DNA of 64,000 bases from Draconibacterium mangrovi (GTDB lineage Bacteria > Bacteroidota > Bacteroidia > Bacteroidales > Prolixibacteraceae): contig NZ_JAAAGB010000010.1 in the NCBI RefSeq assembly GCF_010586825.1, positions 1 to 64,000 of the forward strand, in the 5' to 3' direction. Positions within the stretch are counted from its first letter, which is position 1, and each line of letters opens with the position of its first letter. The translations under genes were made by a program, and so were the position numbers. Below, in pieces: positions 44,790-55,778 of this stretch. Below the pieces are notes generated by a model that worked only from the letters and a program-made list of their open reading frames with translations, was not told the DNA's origin and did not search any database.

Positions 44790-47771
44790 TTACAATGTTT
44801 TTGCTACCTCAATTTCGTGGTAAGCTTCAATGTGGTCTCCAACTTTAATATCATTGAATTTCTCGATATTCAATCCACACTCGTAGCCGTTTTTCACCTC
44901 TTTTACGTCTTCTTTAAAACGTTTCAGTGAACCTAATATTCCGTCGTAGATTACAATACCATCGCGAATTACACGAGCTTTCGAGTTACGTGCAACTTTC
45001 CCATCGCGAACAATACAACCTGCAACAGTTCCCACTTTCGTGATTTTAAATACCTCCAGTACTTCAACAGTTCCGGTAATTTCCTCCTTAATTTCCGGAG
45101 AAAGCATACCTTCCATTGCTGCCTTAATCTCGTTAATGGCATCGTAAATAATCGAGTACAAACGAATATCAATTTGTTCTCTTTCGGCAATTTTACGTGC
45201 ATTCAACGAAGGGCGTACCTGGAATCCAACTACAATCGCTTCTGATGCGGCAGCCAGCGAAATATCAGATTCAGAGATCTGACCAACTGCTTTATGGATA
45301 ATATTGATCTGAATTTCTTCGGTTGATAACTTGATCAATGAATCAGACAGTGCTTCGATAGATCCGTCAACGTCACCCTTAACAATAAGGTTCAGTTCCT
45401 GGAAGTTACCAATTGCAATACGACGTCCGATTTCATCAAGCGTAATGTGTTTCTGCGTACGCAGTCCTTGCTCGCGGGCCAGCTGCTCGCGCTTATTGGT
45501 AATGCTACGTGCTTCGCGTTCGCTTTCCATTACATTGAACTTATCACCGGCTTGTGGCGCACCGTTCAATCCAAGAATAATTGCAGGCTGCGCAGGTCCA
45601 ACATCCTTAATGTTTTGGTTACGCTCGTTGAACATTGCTTTTACGTGACCGTAATACTGACCGGCAATAATTATATCACCAACATGAAGCGTTCCGCTTT
45701 GAACCAATAAAGTTGAAACGTAACCTCTACCGCGGTCAAGCTCCGATTCAATAATTGTTCCCTGCGCCTTTTTATCTGCGTTGGCTTTCAGCTCAAGCAT
45801 CTCGGCTTCAAGCAATACTTTTTCAAGTAACTCTTCAATACCAATTCCGTTTTTGGCCGAAATATCATGCGACTGGTATTTACCACCCCACTCTTCAACC
45901 AGGTAATTCATATTGGCCAGTTCTTCTTTTATCTTTTCAGGATTTGCTCCCGGTTTATCGATCTTGTTAATTGCAAAAACAATTGGTACTCCCGCAGCTG
46001 ATGCGTGATTGATCGCCTCAATGGTTTGTGGCATCACATTGTCGTCGGCTGCTACAATAATAATTGCAATATCGGTTACCTGTGCACCACGCGCACGCAT
46101 TGCGGTAAATGCCTCGTGACCAGGAGTATCAAGGAAAGTGATGATTCTGCCATCTTCAAGGCTAACGTGGTATGCTCCAATGTGCTGGGTAATACCACCG
46201 GCCTCACCTGCGATTACGTTTGTACTACGGATATGGTCGAGCAACGATGTTTTACCGTGGTCAACGTGTCCCATTACAGTTACAATTGGCGGACGAGGTT
46301 TTAAATCTTCCGGATTGTCTTCTTCTTCCTCAATCGCTTCTGCAATTTCAACACTAACAAACTCTACTTTGTAACCAAATTCCTCGGCAACTACAGCGAG
46401 TGTTTCAGCATCGAGACGCTGGTTGATGGAAACAAACAAACCCAACGACATACATGACGAAATAATTTCGTTTACGCCAACATCCATCATGGTAGCCAAT
46501 TCGGCAACAGTAACAAACTCTGTTACTTTCAGGATACTTTGTTCCAGCATTTGCTGTTCCATGTCTGCCTGCATTCTTTCGCTGGCAGCGGCACGTTTGT
46601 CGCGACGGTGTTTTGCACCTTTTTTGGTTTTGCCCTTTGTTGTTAAGCGGGCAAGCGTATCTTTAATTTGCTTTTGTACGTCCTCTTCGTTAACCTCTTT
46701 TTTAAGTGGTCGTTTTTTCTTTCCCGGTATTTGTTTATTTGCCTGGAATTTTCCTCTCGGACGATCGCCGGGTTTTGGCGGTTGTTGTTGTCTGTCAACA
46801 CTAACCTTTCCGGTTTCTTTAGAAATACGTTTCCTGCGTTTTTTTCTATCACCCTGATTCCCCGCATCTTGTTTCTTTTCAGGCAGATCGATTTTTCCAA
46901 GGATGGTAGGGCCATTCAGCTTGTTAACCTTTGCTTTTATTACGGTTGGGCCTTCGCTTTTTTCTTTATCTTGCCCCTGGCGCTGCTCGGCAATTCGTTG
47001 CTTTTTGCGCTCCTGGCGTTCTTTTTCACGCTCTTCTTTTGATTTCTTTGCCGGGCGAGTTTTCTGATTCATATTGCTCAGATCAATCCTGCCCACCACT
47101 TTTATTTTATCATCCGATTTTGGCGTTGTTGCTCTAATTACGTCTTCCACTTTTTCTTTAGGTGTGATTTCGGCTTTTGGTGCTGCTTCCTCTTTTTCAG
47201 CTTTCGGTACAGCTTCTTGTTTTATTTCGGCTGCCGGTGCCTCTTTCACTTCTTCTTTGGCTGGAACCTCTTTGGCAGAAACCTCCTTTTCAGGTTGCTT
47301 CTCTTCGGCTTTAAGTTCAGCTTTAACTTCGACGGGTTTCTCTTCAACCGGTTTTTCAACCTTCTTTTTCGGCTTGTTCACCTCGTCCAGATCAATCTTG
47401 TCGAGCACCTTAACTTTTACCTCAGGTTTTTTAATAACTTCTTCTGCCGGTTTTTCCTCAACCTTTCTTACAGCAGCAGGCTCTTCAATCTTTGGTTCTT
47501 TTTTCTCCTGTTCTTCAGCTTCGGGCTCCATAGAAATCACTTCTTTCTTTGGACGCTGACTCTTCAGGTTCATTTTTTCCGACTCTTTCTTGATGGTAAT
47601 ATCTGTTTTATATTCCTTTTCAAGAAGTTGCACGGCGTCTGCTGTAACTTTAGTATTAGGGTTTGAGTCGATTTCATAACCCTTTTTATGCAGGTACTCA
47701 ACGATGGTATGAATACCTACGTTGAACTGCCTTGCAAGTTTACTAAGTCTTTGTGTATTGCCTGCTACCAT
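44790..47771 (-). CDS. infB: Translation initiation factor IF-2
   Basis: 993 residues. IF2_N at the start ([28 protein letters not shown]), then about 350 residues of Lys/Glu/Pro-rich linker, a second IF2_N-like segment ([29 protein letters not shown]), and the GTPase domain with G1 [10 protein letters not shown]3 DTPGHEAF and G4 NKID. The C-terminal domains bind fMet-tRNA. The linker is low-complexity and produces long antisense frames. Third gene of rimP-nusA-infB. Confidence 0.97.
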   Translation of the reverse strand: MVAGNTQRLSKLARQFNVGIHTIVEYLHKKGYEIDSNPNTKVTADAVQLLEKEYKTDITIKKESEKMNLKSQRPKKEVISMEPEAEEQEKKEPKIEEPAAVRKVEEKPAEEVIKKPEVKVKVLDKIDLDEVNKPKKKVEKPVEEKPVEVKAELKAEEKQPEKEVSAKEVPAKEEVKEAPAAEIKQEAVPKAEKEEAAPKAEITPKEKVEDVIRATTPKSDDKIKVVGRIDLSNMNQKTRPAKKSKEEREKERQERKKQRIAEQRQGQDKEKSEGPTVIKAKVNKLNGPTILGKIDLPEKKQDAGNQGDRKKRRKRISKETGKVSVDRQQQPPKPGDRPRGKFQANKQIPGKKKRPLKKEVNEEDVQKQIKDTLARLTTKGKTKKGAKHRRDKRAAASERMQADMEQQMLEQSILKVTEFVTVAELATMMDVGVNEIISSCMSLGLFVSINQRLDAETLAVVAEEFGYKVEFVSVEIAEAIEEEEDNPEDLKPRPPIVTVMGHVDHGKTSLLDHIRSTNVIAGEAGGITQHIGAYHVSLEDGRIITFLDTPGHEAFTAMRARGAQVTDIAIIIVAADDNVMPQTIEAINHASAAGVPIVFAINKIDKPGANPEKIKEELANMNYLVEEWGGKYQSHDISAKNGIGIEELLEKVLLEAEMLELKANADKKAQGTIIESELDRGRGYVSTLLVQSGTLHVGDIIIAGQYYGHVKAMFNERNQNIKDVGPAQPAIILGLNGAPQAGDKFNVMESEREARSITNKREQLAREQGLRTQKHITLDEIGRRIAIGNFQELNLIVKGDVDGSIEALSDSLIKLSTEEIQINIIHKAVGQISESDISLAAASEAIVVGFQVRPSLNARKIAEREQIDIRLYSIIYDAINEIKAAMEGMLSPEIKEEITGTVEVLEVFKITKVGTVAGCIVRDGKVARNSKARVIRDGIVIYDGILGSLKRFKEDVKEVKNGYECGLNIEKFNDIKVGDHIEAYHEIEVAKTL

Positions 47772-47831
47772 ATACTTCTTTATTTACTTTTCTAATTTGT
47801 ATGAATAAAAACCTATCTGCAACAAAGGTTA

Positions 47832-49067
47832 CTATTCAAATTCCGAACTAAGAACTTTCAGCACCTCATCGATAGTTTCATCTTCAAGGTCGGTTCTTTT
47901 AATCAATTCAGCCCGGGGAATATTTAATACGTTCTTTGCGGTATCGCAACCGATTCCTTTTAACGCATCAATTACCCAGCTTTCAATTTCATCTGCAAAC
48001 TCATCCAGGTTCACATCTTCGTCATCTTCTTCCATTTCACGATAAACATCGATCTCGTATCCGGTTAACTGGCTGGCCAAACGAATATTTAATCCGCCTT
48101 TACCAATTGCCAGCGAAACTTCTTCCGGTTTCAGATATACTTCAGCTTTTTTATCGTCTTCCAGAATTTTAATCGAATTAATTTTCGCCGGATTCAGTGA
48201 TCGTTTAATGAACAACTGAAGGTTCGATGAATAATTGATAACATCGATGTTTTCGTTACGCAACTCGCGAACGATACCGTGGATTCTCGATCCTTTCATT
48301 CCCACACATGCTCCAACCGGATCGATACGTTCGTCGTACGATTCAACCGCAACTTTAGCACGCTCGCCCGGTACACGAACAATTTTTTTGATGGTAATTA
48401 AACCATCGAAAATTTCCGGGATTTCCAACTCGAACAAACGCTCGAGGAAAGCCGGTGCTGTACGCGATAAAATAATAAGCGGGTTGTTATTTCGTAATTC
48501 TACTTTATAAACAATGGCGCGAACGTTATCTCCTTTACGGAAATAATCGGATGGAATTTGCTCTGATTTTGGAAGGATCAATTCGTTTCCTTCGTCATCA
48601 AGAATCAGAATTTCTTTTTTCCAAACCTGATAAACTTCACCGGTAACAATGTCGCCAATTTTATTTTTGTACTTTCCGTAAATATGGTCTTTCTCCAGTT
48701 CCAGAATTTTACTGGCCAGGTTCTGACGCAAATTCAAAATTGCACGGCGACCAAAATCGGCTAATTTAACCTCGTCGGTAACTTCTTCGCCTACTTCGTA
48801 ATCGTCGTCAATTTTCAGCGCATCGCTCAAAGTTATTTGCAAATTCGGATCTTCGATCTCGTCGTCTGCTACAACTTCGCGGTTTCGCCAAATCTCAAAG
48901 TCGCCCTTATCAATATTGATAATAACATCGAAGTTTTCATCAGTACCGTACTGACGGATAAGCACACTGCGGAAAACGTCTTCCAACACGCTCATCATTG
49001 TAACCCTGTCAATGTTTTTTAGCTCCTTAAATTCGGCAAAAGTATCTATCAGGTTAATATTTTCCAT
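47832..49067 (-). CDS. nusA: Transcription factor NusA
   Basis: 411 residues: N-terminal RNA-polymerase-binding domain, S1 domain with GDIVTGEVYQV, then two KH domains (KIVRVPGERAKVAVESYDERIDPVGACVGMKGSRIHGIVREL and VSLAIGKGGLNIRLASQLTGYEIDV). It ends with a short acidic Bacteroidota-type tail. It controls pausing, termination and antitermination. Confidence 0.97.
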   Translation of the reverse strand: MENINLIDTFAEFKELKNIDRVTMMSVLEDVFRSVLIRQYGTDENFDVIINIDKGDFEIWRNREVVADDEIEDPNLQITLSDALKIDDDYEVGEEVTDEVKLADFGRRAILNLRQNLASKILELEKDHIYGKYKNKIGDIVTGEVYQVWKKEILILDDEGNELILPKSEQIPSDYFRKGDNVRAIVYKVELRNNNPLIILSRTAPAFLERLFELEIPEIFDGLITIKKIVRVPGERAKVAVESYDERIDPVGACVGMKGSRIHGIVRELRNENIDVINYSSNLQLFIKRSLNPAKINSIKILEDDKKAEVYLKPEEVSLAIGKGGLNIRLASQLTGYEIDVYREMEEDDEDVNLDEFADEIESWVIDALKGIGCDTAKNVLNIPRAELIKRTDLEDETIDEVLKVLSSEFE

Positions 49068-49078
49068 CTTTCATCGCT

Positions 49079-49543
49079 TTATTTAAATGAAATAACCGCT
49101 TTCGCACTTTTTATTTCGTCGTATTTTAAAATATGTTTTTTCACTACCAATTGCTTTTTCTTTTGACCCTCCACTTTTTCGCGTTTCGAAGTCTCAAGTA
49201 CTATGCCTTCTTCACTATTCTCCAAAAGCAGCCCTTTCAATTTCTCATTGTCGGCTGTTAAAACCTCGATCTCTTTACCGGTATTTTTTTCGTACTGTTG
49301 CTTAACTTTAAAGCTTTCGGTTAGCCCCGGAGACGAAACCTGCAACGAAAAATCCTCTTCTTCCCTGTCGAGATTATGCTCTACATTACGACTGACAGCA
49401 ATACATTGTTCGATAGTGATGCCATTAAATCCATCAACGTACACATTTATGTCGTTGGCCGAACTTATCGTCACATCAACAATAAACATCTGACCATCAA
49501 GACGTTCATTTACCAAATCTATTACTTTCTGTTTTGCTATCAT
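49079..49543 (-). CDS. rimP: Ribosome maturation factor RimP
   Basis: 154 residues from MIAKQKVIDLVNERL (ATG at 49543). The longer frame to 49705 includes the promoter and leader hairpin and is rejected. Conserved parts are SRNVEHNLDREEEDFSLQVSSPGL and the SH3-like C-terminal domain. It assists 30S maturation and heads the operon with nusA and infB (gap to nusA 11 bp). Confidence 0.93.
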   Translation of the reverse strand: MIAKQKVIDLVNERLDGQMFIVDVTISSANDINVYVDGFNGITIEQCIAVSRNVEHNLDREEEDFSLQVSSPGLTESFKVKQQYEKNTGKEIEVLTADNEKLKGLLLENSEEGIVLETSKREKVEGQKKKQLVVKKHILKYDEIKSAKAVISFK

Positions 49544-49563
49544 TTCTCTATATGTAACAAAAT

Positions 49564-49582
49564 AGGGAACCAACGGTCCCCT
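49564..49582 (-). promoter_or_regulatory. Hairpin in the rimP leader
   Basis: AGGGGACC, GTT, GGTTCCCT on the minus strand, 8 bp with one G-T pair, 20-40 nt before the rimP start codon. It lies within the predicted transcript and may affect translation of the first gene. Confidence 0.4.
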
Positions 49583-49611
49583 AAAAATTTCGCTTTTTAG
49601 AAAATTCTCGG

Positions 49612-49643
49612 CAAAAATAGTAATATTATCCAACATTAACAAA
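49612..49643 (-). promoter_or_regulatory. Promoter of rimP-nusA-infB
   Basis: TTTG (49640-49643), 20 bp, TATTTTTG (49612-49619), predicted start near 49605. Confidence 0.6.
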
Positions 49644-49853
49644 TATCCGCTCTTACTTAAAATGCTGATTTTAAAGTAAAAAATCATTAACCGCATTCTG
49701 TGCATAACAAATTCATTTTTACCTGACTTTGCGTTTTATTTTCTAAAAAAAACAGTGTCATTTGCATTTACAACCAGAATTACATGGTTTATTCCGTAAT
49801 AATACAGTATTAAAGAATGTTTTGTAATTTTAATCCAATCGAAAAACAGCCTT

Positions 49854-51110
49854 GTGCAACAAATCCAGCTCAATAAAAAGAAAATAATAAACGACCCCGT
49901 TTTCGGGTTTATTAACCTGCAGTCTGATATTATATTCGATCTGCTGGAACATCCAATATTTCAACGACTTCGTCATATCAAACAATTAGGGTTGTCGTAC
50001 CTGGTATTTCCCGGAGCCAATCACACGCGTTTCGAGCACGCCATTGGCACTGTGTATTTAATGCGCCAGGCCATTTCTGTGCTAAAAATTAAAGGGCACG
50101 AAATTACCGACGAAGAGGCTGAGGCTGTTACCATTGCCATCTTATTGCACGATATTGGCCACGCTCCTTTTTCGCACGTCTTGGAAAATACGCTCGTAAA
50201 TATTTCGCACGAAGAAATTTCGCTGATGCTGATGCAGGAGCTAAACCAGCAGTTTAACGGCAAATTGGATCTTGCCGTCAAAGTTTTCACCAATAATTAC
50301 AAGAAGCAGTTTCTACACCAGCTCGTTGCCAGCCAACTGGACATGGACCGTCTCGACTACCTGAGCCGCGACAGTTTTTTTACCGGGGTTGTTGAAGGAA
50401 CAATTGGTATCGATCGTATTATTAAAATGCTAAACGTGCACAACGACCAGTTGGTGGTTGATGTAAAAGGAATTTACTCGATTGAAAAATTTCTGATCTC
50501 ACGACGACTGATGTACTGGCAGGTTTACCTCCACAAAACGGTTGTGGCTGCCGAGTTCTTATTAATCAATGTTTTAAAACGTGCCCGGGAGATCATTACA
50601 AACTGCGGAGATCTGTTTGTTACTCCAACGCTAAAAGTTTTTTTAACGAATAATTTCACCCCTGAGGATTTTCGTTCAAACATTAAAATACAAGAGAGAA
50701 ATGTCTTGCAGTGGTACACGCTGCTCGACGACAACGACATTTTGATCTCGATAAAAGAATGGCAAAACCATCCTGATCCGGTTTTATCGGAGATGGCAAA
50801 AAGTATAACAAACCGAAAACTGCCGCGAACAAAATTCAGCGACAAACCTATTTCACCCACAAAAGAGCAGAAGTATTTAAAACAAATCGAGGAGCAGATG
50901 ATTTCCGACCCAGAACTGGCCAAATACTTCCTGATGAAAGGCGTTATAACCAACAACGCTTACAACAAACACAACGAAAATATTTCGGTTCTGTACAAGG
51001 ATGGAACAGTAAAAGAAATCAACGATGCATCGGATATAAACCTGTCTGCACTCTCGAAAACAGTGAAGAAGTATTTTGTGTGTTATCCTAAAGAATTGGA
51101 CATTTACTAG
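49854..51110 (+). CDS. HD-domain phosphohydrolase (dNTPase/SAMHD1-like)
   Basis: 418 residues from a GTG start; there is no earlier ATG and the conserved NDPVFGFINL follows at residue 13. The metal site is made by His in TRFEHAIGT and the HD pair in AILLHDIGHAPFSH, plus Asp in LDMDRLDYLSRDS. This is the SAMHD1-like branch found in many bacteria, whose substrates are dNTPs or related nucleotides. It is followed by the lpx cluster, from which it is separated by a promoter. Confidence 0.88.
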   Translation: MQQIQLNKKKIINDPVFGFINLQSDIIFDLLEHPIFQRLRHIKQLGLSYLVFPGANHTRFEHAIGTVYLMRQAISVLKIKGHEITDEEAEAVTIAILLHDIGHAPFSHVLENTLVNISHEEISLMLMQELNQQFNGKLDLAVKVFTNNYKKQFLHQLVASQLDMDRLDYLSRDSFFTGVVEGTIGIDRIIKMLNVHNDQLVVDVKGIYSIEKFLISRRLMYWQVYLHKTVVAAEFLLINVLKRAREIITNCGDLFVTPTLKVFLTNNFTPEDFRSNIKIQERNVLQWYTLLDDNDILISIKEWQNHPDPVLSEMAKSITNRKLPRTKFSDKPISPTKEQKYLKQIEEQMISDPELAKYFLMKGVITNNAYNKHNENISVLYKDGTVKEINDASDINLSALSKTVKKYFVCYPKELDIY

Positions 51111-51126
51111 TTAAAACCTATATTTG
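51095..51126 (+). promoter_or_regulatory. Promoter of the lpxD-lpxC/fabZ-lpxA operon
   Basis: ATTG (51095-51098), 20 bp, TATATTTG (51119-51126), just overlapping the end of the HD gene, 20 bp before lpxD. Confidence 0.6.
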
Positions 51127-51146
51127 CATCGCCAAAAAAACAGATA

Positions 51147-52184
51147 ATGGATTTTAAAGCTACGGATATCGCCTCTTTTTTGAATGGAGAAATTGTTGGT
51201 GATGGTGATGCGCAAGTATCAAATGTTTCAAAGATAGAGGACGGAAAACCAGGCACTTTGGCTTTCCTTGCCAATCCGAAATATGAGCACTACATTTACG
51301 AGACCAAAGCCTCAGTGGTATTGGTTAATAAAAGTTTTTCTCCAAAGGAAGATATTTCAGCGACACTGATAAAAGTTGACGATGCCTATCAGGCATTTGC
51401 GTCGTTACTCGATTTGTATGTACAGGCAAAAGCCAGTATGAAACAAGGAATTGAGCAACCTTGCTACATTGCCGAAAGTGCAACTCGAGGCGAAGACGGT
51501 TACGTTGGAGCCTTTGCTTACATCGGCAACAATGCTAAAATAGGTAATAACGTAAAAATATACCCGCAGGTACATGTTGGCGACAATGTTATAATTGGCG
51601 ATGACTGTATTCTTTACCCGGGCGCAAAAATTTACGACGATTGTGTTATCGGAAACCGTTGCATCATTCACTCAGGAGCAGTAATCGGAGCTGATGGTTT
51701 TGGTTTTGCACCTCAAAAGGATGGAACCTACAAAAAGATCCACCAAATTGGTAATGCCGTTTTAGAAGACGATGTTGAAATTGGCGCCAACACAACTATC
51801 GACTGTGGCACAATGGAATCAACCATTATCAGAAAAGGTGTAAAACTCGACAACCTTATTCAAATTGCCCATAACGTTGAAGTTGGCGACAACACTGTTA
51901 TGGCGGCTCAAACCGGTATTTCTGGCTCGGCCAAAATTGGTAAAAACTGTATGTTTGGCGGCCAGGTTGGTTTAGGCGGACACATTACTGTTGGCGACAA
52001 CGTTACACTTGGTGCTCAATCGGGCGTTGTTTCAAACCTAAAAAGCAATCAAACTCTTCTTGGCTCACCGGCCATCGAAATCAAAACGGCCATGCGCGCC
52101 TATGTTCTTCTGAAAGACCTTCCGGAAATTCGCCGCGATGTGCTTCAATTGAAGAAGACAATCAATACAGACAAAAAAAATTAA
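51147..52184 (+). CDS. lpxD: UDP-3-O-(3-hydroxyacyl)glucosamine N-acyltransferase
   Basis: 345 residues. An N-terminal uridine-binding domain (about 1-105), then left-handed beta-helix hexapeptide repeats ([21 protein letters not shown] onwards) with catalytic His in [11 protein letters not shown]. It adds the third acyl chain in lipid A synthesis. First gene of lpxD-lpxC/fabZ-lpxA. Confidence 0.96.
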   Translation: MDFKATDIASFLNGEIVGDGDAQVSNVSKIEDGKPGTLAFLANPKYEHYIYETKASVVLVNKSFSPKEDISATLIKVDDAYQAFASLLDLYVQAKASMKQGIEQPCYIAESATRGEDGYVGAFAYIGNNAKIGNNVKIYPQVHVGDNVIIGDDCILYPGAKIYDDCVIGNRCIIHSGAVIGADGFGFAPQKDGTYKKIHQIGNAVLEDDVEIGANTTIDCGTMESTIIRKGVKLDNLIQIAHNVEVGDNTVMAAQTGISGSAKIGKNCMFGGQVGLGGHITVGDNVTLGAQSGVVSNLKSNQTLLGSPAIEIKTAMRAYVLLKDLPEIRRDVLQLKKTINTDKKN

Positions 52185-52202
52185 GAAATATTTCACTTTT
52201 CA

Positions 52203-53582
52203 ATGGTTGTAAAACAAAAGACATTAGAAAACTCTTTTAAGATTGAGGGGAAAGGCTTGCATACCGGTGTTAATGTAACAATGAATTTTTTACCTGCACC
52301 GGAGAACCATGGCTTTAAATTTAAGCGTGTTGACCTGGAACACCAGCCAATTATTGACGCTGATGTAGATCTGGTAATCGACACATCGCGTGGAACACTG
52401 CTTGAAAAAGATGGTGCGCGCATAGGAACAATCGAACATGCACTCGCCGCATTGGTGGGAATGGATCTCGACAATGTACTTATTGAAGTAAATAACGAAG
52501 AAGCTCCGATTATAGACGGAAGCTCGAAATATTTTGTTGAAGCCATTGAGAAAGCGGGCGTTGTTGAACAGGAAGCTGAGCGCGATTATTTCGAGATCAC
52601 CGAAAAAATTGAAATGTTCGACGAAAAGTCAGGTTCGCATATAATTGCACTACCCGACAACGATTACAGTTTAAATGTAATGATTTCGTTTCCGTCGGCA
52701 GTGCTAAACAATCAATATGCAACGCTTGAGTCGATCAAGGATTTCAAAACTGAGATTGCCGAATGCAGAACGTTTGTTTTCCTTCGCGAAATTGAATTCT
52801 TACTGAGCCACAACCTGATTAAAGGCGGCGATCTGAATAATGCAATTGTAATTATCGATAAAGAGATTAGCCAGGAAGAACTCGACCGTTTGGCCGATCT
52901 AACAAATCATCCGCGTGTTGAAGTAAAACCCCAGGGTATTTTAAATAACCTCGATTTGCATTTCGACAACGAATGTGCCCGCCACAAATTACTGGATGTA
53001 ATTGGCGACCTGGCCCTGCTGGGCAAGCGCATTAAAGGAAGAATTATTGCTTCGAAACCGGGACACGGGCCAAACACCATGTTTGCCGCCACCCTGAAAA
53101 AGCAATTACGTAAAGAAGCTGATGCTGCTCCAAAATGTAATCCGAACGACGAGCCATTAATGGACGTTAACCGGATAAAAGAACTGCTTCCGCACCGTTA
53201 CCCCTTTTTACTTGTTGACAAAGTAGTTTGTATTCACGAAGACGAAATTGTTGGTGTTAAAAACGTTACGGTAAACGAGCCCTTCTTCCAGGGACACTTC
53301 CCCGACGAACCGGTAATGCCGGGAGTTTTACTGGTTGAAGCGATGGCTCAATGTGGCGGATTACTGGTACTCAATAAACAAGAAGGACAATTTGCGACCT
53401 ACTTTATTCGGATTGATAATGTTAAATTCAGAAAAAAAGTAGTTCCGGGCGATACGCTGATTTTCAAATTAAAATTAACTTCGCCGATTAGAAGAGGAAT
53501 TGCCAATATGAAAGGAACAACCTATGTTGGTGATAAAATTGTTGCCGAAGGTGAATTTATGGCACAGATTGTAAAAAAGTAG
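52203..53582 (+). CDS. lpxC-fabZ: Bifunctional LpxC deacetylase / FabZ dehydratase
   Basis: 459 residues, a fusion. The LpxC part (about 1-305) carries the zinc ligands in IGTIEHALAAL and HKLLDVIGD. After a short linker (DAAPKCNPNDEPLMD) the FabZ part starts at IKELLPHRYPFLLVDKV, with the catalytic His in FQGHFPDEPVMPG and Glu in LVEAMAQ. LpxC commits UDP-acyl-GlcNAc to lipid A; FabZ dehydrates 3-hydroxyacyl-ACP, competing for the same acyl substrate. Fusion of the two is a known Bacteroidota trait and would couple lipid A and fatty acid synthesis. Confidence 0.97.
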   Translation: MVVKQKTLENSFKIEGKGLHTGVNVTMNFLPAPENHGFKFKRVDLEHQPIIDADVDLVIDTSRGTLLEKDGARIGTIEHALAALVGMDLDNVLIEVNNEEAPIIDGSSKYFVEAIEKAGVVEQEAERDYFEITEKIEMFDEKSGSHIIALPDNDYSLNVMISFPSAVLNNQYATLESIKDFKTEIAECRTFVFLREIEFLLSHNLIKGGDLNNAIVIIDKEISQEELDRLADLTNHPRVEVKPQGILNNLDLHFDNECARHKLLDVIGDLALLGKRIKGRIIASKPGHGPNTMFAATLKKQLRKEADAAPKCNPNDEPLMDVNRIKELLPHRYPFLLVDKVVCIHEDEIVGVKNVTVNEPFFQGHFPDEPVMPGVLLVEAMAQCGGLLVLNKQEGQFATYFIRIDNVKFRKKVVPGDTLIFKLKLTSPIRRGIANMKGTTYVGDKIVAEGEFMAQIVKK

Positions 53583-53610
53583 ATAATTAAAGACAGTTAA
53601 AAAGTATAAA

Positions 53611-54393
53611 ATGAAACAACCATTAGCTTATGTCCATCCCGATGCAAAAGTTGCCGATAATGTGGTTATCGAGCCTTTTGTTTCAATTGATCATGATGTT
53701 GTAATCGGTGAAGGGACAAGAATTGGTTCAAGCGTAACTATTTTACCAGGAACGCGCATTGGAAAAAATTGCAAGATTTTTCCGGGTGCTGTAATTGGTG
53801 CTGCACCGCAAGACTTAAAGTTCCAGGGAGAATATTCAACCGTTGAAATTGGCGACAACAACACCATTCGCGAGTTTGTGACCATTAACAGAGGTACCTC
53901 GGCAAAAGGTAAAACTGTAATTGGTAACAACAACCTTTTAATGGCTTACGTACACGTTGCTCACGATTGTAAAGTTGGTAACAACATTATTTTGGTAAAC
54001 AATGTACAGTTGGCCGGAGAGGTTCAGGTTGACGATTGGGCAATCCTTGGTGGTATGTCAGCCGTTCACCAATTTGTAAGAATCGGATCGCACGTTATGA
54101 TTTCGGGTGGCTCGTTGGTTCGTAAAGACGTTCCTCCTTTTATTAAAGCAGGTCGCGAACCGCTTTCGTACGTTGGTATTAACTCAATTGGTTTACGTCG
54201 CCGTCAGTACAACAACGACAAAATTCGTGAAGTACAGGACATTTACCGTTACATTTACCAAAAAGGGTTGAACACTGCACAGGCTGTTGAAATTATTGAA
54301 GCAGAAATGCCTGCAACTCCTGAGCGCGATGAAGTTTTACTTTTTGTAAAAGACTCGAAACGTGGTATTATCCGTGGTTATTTCCCGGATTAA
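53611..54393 (+). CDS. lpxA: UDP-N-acetylglucosamine acyltransferase
   Basis: 260 residues. Hexapeptide beta-helix, catalytic His in AYVHVAHDCKVGNN, and the C-terminal helical domain starting GREPLSYVGINSIGLRRR. It performs the first acylation in lipid A synthesis. Located 28 bp after lpxC-fabZ and followed by a terminator. Confidence 0.96.
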   Translation: MKQPLAYVHPDAKVADNVVIEPFVSIDHDVVIGEGTRIGSSVTILPGTRIGKNCKIFPGAVIGAAPQDLKFQGEYSTVEIGDNNTIREFVTINRGTSAKGKTVIGNNNLLMAYVHVAHDCKVGNNIILVNNVQLAGEVQVDDWAILGGMSAVHQFVRIGSHVMISGGSLVRKDVPPFIKAGREPLSYVGINSIGLRRRQYNNDKIREVQDIYRYIYQKGLNTAQAVEIIEAEMPATPERDEVLLFVKDSKRGIIRGYFPD

Positions 54394-54417
54394 TTACCAT
54401 CAGAAAATATAAAACAA

Positions 54418-54455
54418 AAAATGCCATCCGTCGGTTGACGGATGGCATTTTTTGT
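54418..54455. terminator. Bidirectional terminator between lpxA and thiL
   Basis: ATGCCATCCGTC and GACGGATGGCAT with loop GGTT, flanked by A-run and T-run, for both converging genes. Confidence 0.85.
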
Positions 54456-54471
54456 TTATGCTAATTTCAAG

Positions 54472-55509
54472 TTACTTCCCGTGATTCCAACCCTGGGCTT
54501 CCAACGGAATAGTTGAGCCACCGGTTGTTTGCAGATTCACTCCTTCACCGGCCTCTGTCATATGTCCGATAATTGTAAAATCCGGATCATTTTTTATTTT
54601 CTCATAATCCTCTAACGGAAGCGTAAACAACAACTCATAATCTTCTCCACCATTTAACGCTGCAACTAAAGGATTAATGCTTAATTCTTCGGCCATTTGT
54701 TTGGTCTGATAATCCATCGGAATCTTGTCTTCAAACAAACTGCAACCTACTCCCGAGTTTTTGCACAAATGCATTATCTCTGAGGATAAACCATCAGAAA
54801 TATCGATCATCGATGTTGGTTTAATACCCAGCTTTTTAAAAGCGGCAATAATATCGCCCCTGGCTTCAGGTTTCAACTGACGCTCTAGAATATAATCGTA
54901 ACCACCAAGTTGCGGCTGCATGTTCTCATTCACTTTAAAAACTTCGTTTTCACGCTCCAAAAGCTGAAGTCCCATATAAGCTCCACCAAGGTCGCCGGAA
55001 ACGCATAAAATATCGTTTGGCTGCGCACCACTTCGCATCACTACATCACTTTTCTCCACTTCGCCAATAGCCGTAATACTCAACGTTAACCCGGTTAACG
55101 AACTGGTTGTATCGCCACCCACCAAATCAACATTATATTGCTCGCAAGCCAGGTGAATTCCTTCGTACAAATCCTCTAAAGCTTCAACCGAAAATTTGCC
55201 TGAAACAGCCATACTCACAATGATCTGTTTTGGGATGGCGTTCATGGCAAAAATATCCGACAGATTTACCACTACTGCTTTGTAGCCCAAATGTTTCAGC
55301 GGCACATACATTAAGTTAAAATGAATACCTTCAGTAAGCAAATCTGATGAAACAACCACTTGTTTTTCTTTAAAATCAAGAAGTGCTGCATCGTCGCCAA
55401 CACCTTTAACAGTGCTATCGTTTTTTAGCTTTATAGCCTTCGTTAACCGATCGATTAATCCGAACTCTCCGAGCTCCGAAATATTCGTTTGTTTTCTTTC
55501 TTTATTCAT
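54472..55509 (-). CDS. thiL: Thiamine-monophosphate kinase
   Basis: 345 residues, AIRS-fold ATP-dependent kinase. Motifs are GVGDDAALLDF, the Mg-binding SSDLLTEGIHFNL, and VGGDTTSS. It converts thiamine phosphate to thiamine diphosphate, the cofactor of the enzyme at 6750. Divergent from the suf cluster. Confidence 0.94.
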   Translation of the reverse strand: MNKERKQTNISELGEFGLIDRLTKAIKLKNDSTVKGVGDDAALLDFKEKQVVVSSDLLTEGIHFNLMYVPLKHLGYKAVVVNLSDIFAMNAIPKQIIVSMAVSGKFSVEALEDLYEGIHLACEQYNVDLVGGDTTSSLTGLTLSITAIGEVEKSDVVMRSGAQPNDILCVSGDLGGAYMGLQLLERENEVFKVNENMQPQLGGYDYILERQLKPEARGDIIAAFKKLGIKPTSMIDISDGLSSEIMHLCKNSGVGCSLFEDKIPMDYQTKQMAEELSINPLVAALNGGEDYELLFTLPLEDYEKIKNDPDFTIIGHMTEAGEGVNLQTTGGSTIPLEAQGWNHGK

Positions 55510-55575
55510 TGTTAATAAAAGACTATTTAGTCTGTTTTTATATACTTTTCACCTGCAAAAGTACCTATAGTTTTA

Positions 55576-55583
55576 TATCTTTG
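55576..55583 (+). promoter_or_regulatory. -7 promoter element upstream of sufB
   Basis: TATCTTTG, perfect TAnnTTTG box, but about 200 bp before sufB and without a clear -33 element, so a long leader would result. Confidence 0.35.
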
Positions 55584-55778
55584 CAATTTATACGTGAACA
55601 GGAACAAAAAAGCGTTGTTATTTAATCGAAATTGCTGTTATTTATGGTATTAAGCTTCGGAAATTGATTAGGCAGAAATGCCAGCAAAAAGATTCCGGCA
55701 CCAAAAACGAGATGAATAGCAAGCTTTAAAAAAGACGCAAATTTTTAATCATTCAAGAGAGAGAAAGAGAGTCAGAAA

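Noticed and set aside
47074-47666. Long plus-strand frames antisense to infB
   Set aside because: Ser/Phe-rich low-complexity frames created by the Lys/Glu-rich linker codons of IF-2 on the other strand.
49544-49705. Upstream extension of rimP
   Set aside because: It covers the promoter (49612-49643) and leader hairpin, and RimP proteins start at MIAKQ-like sequence.
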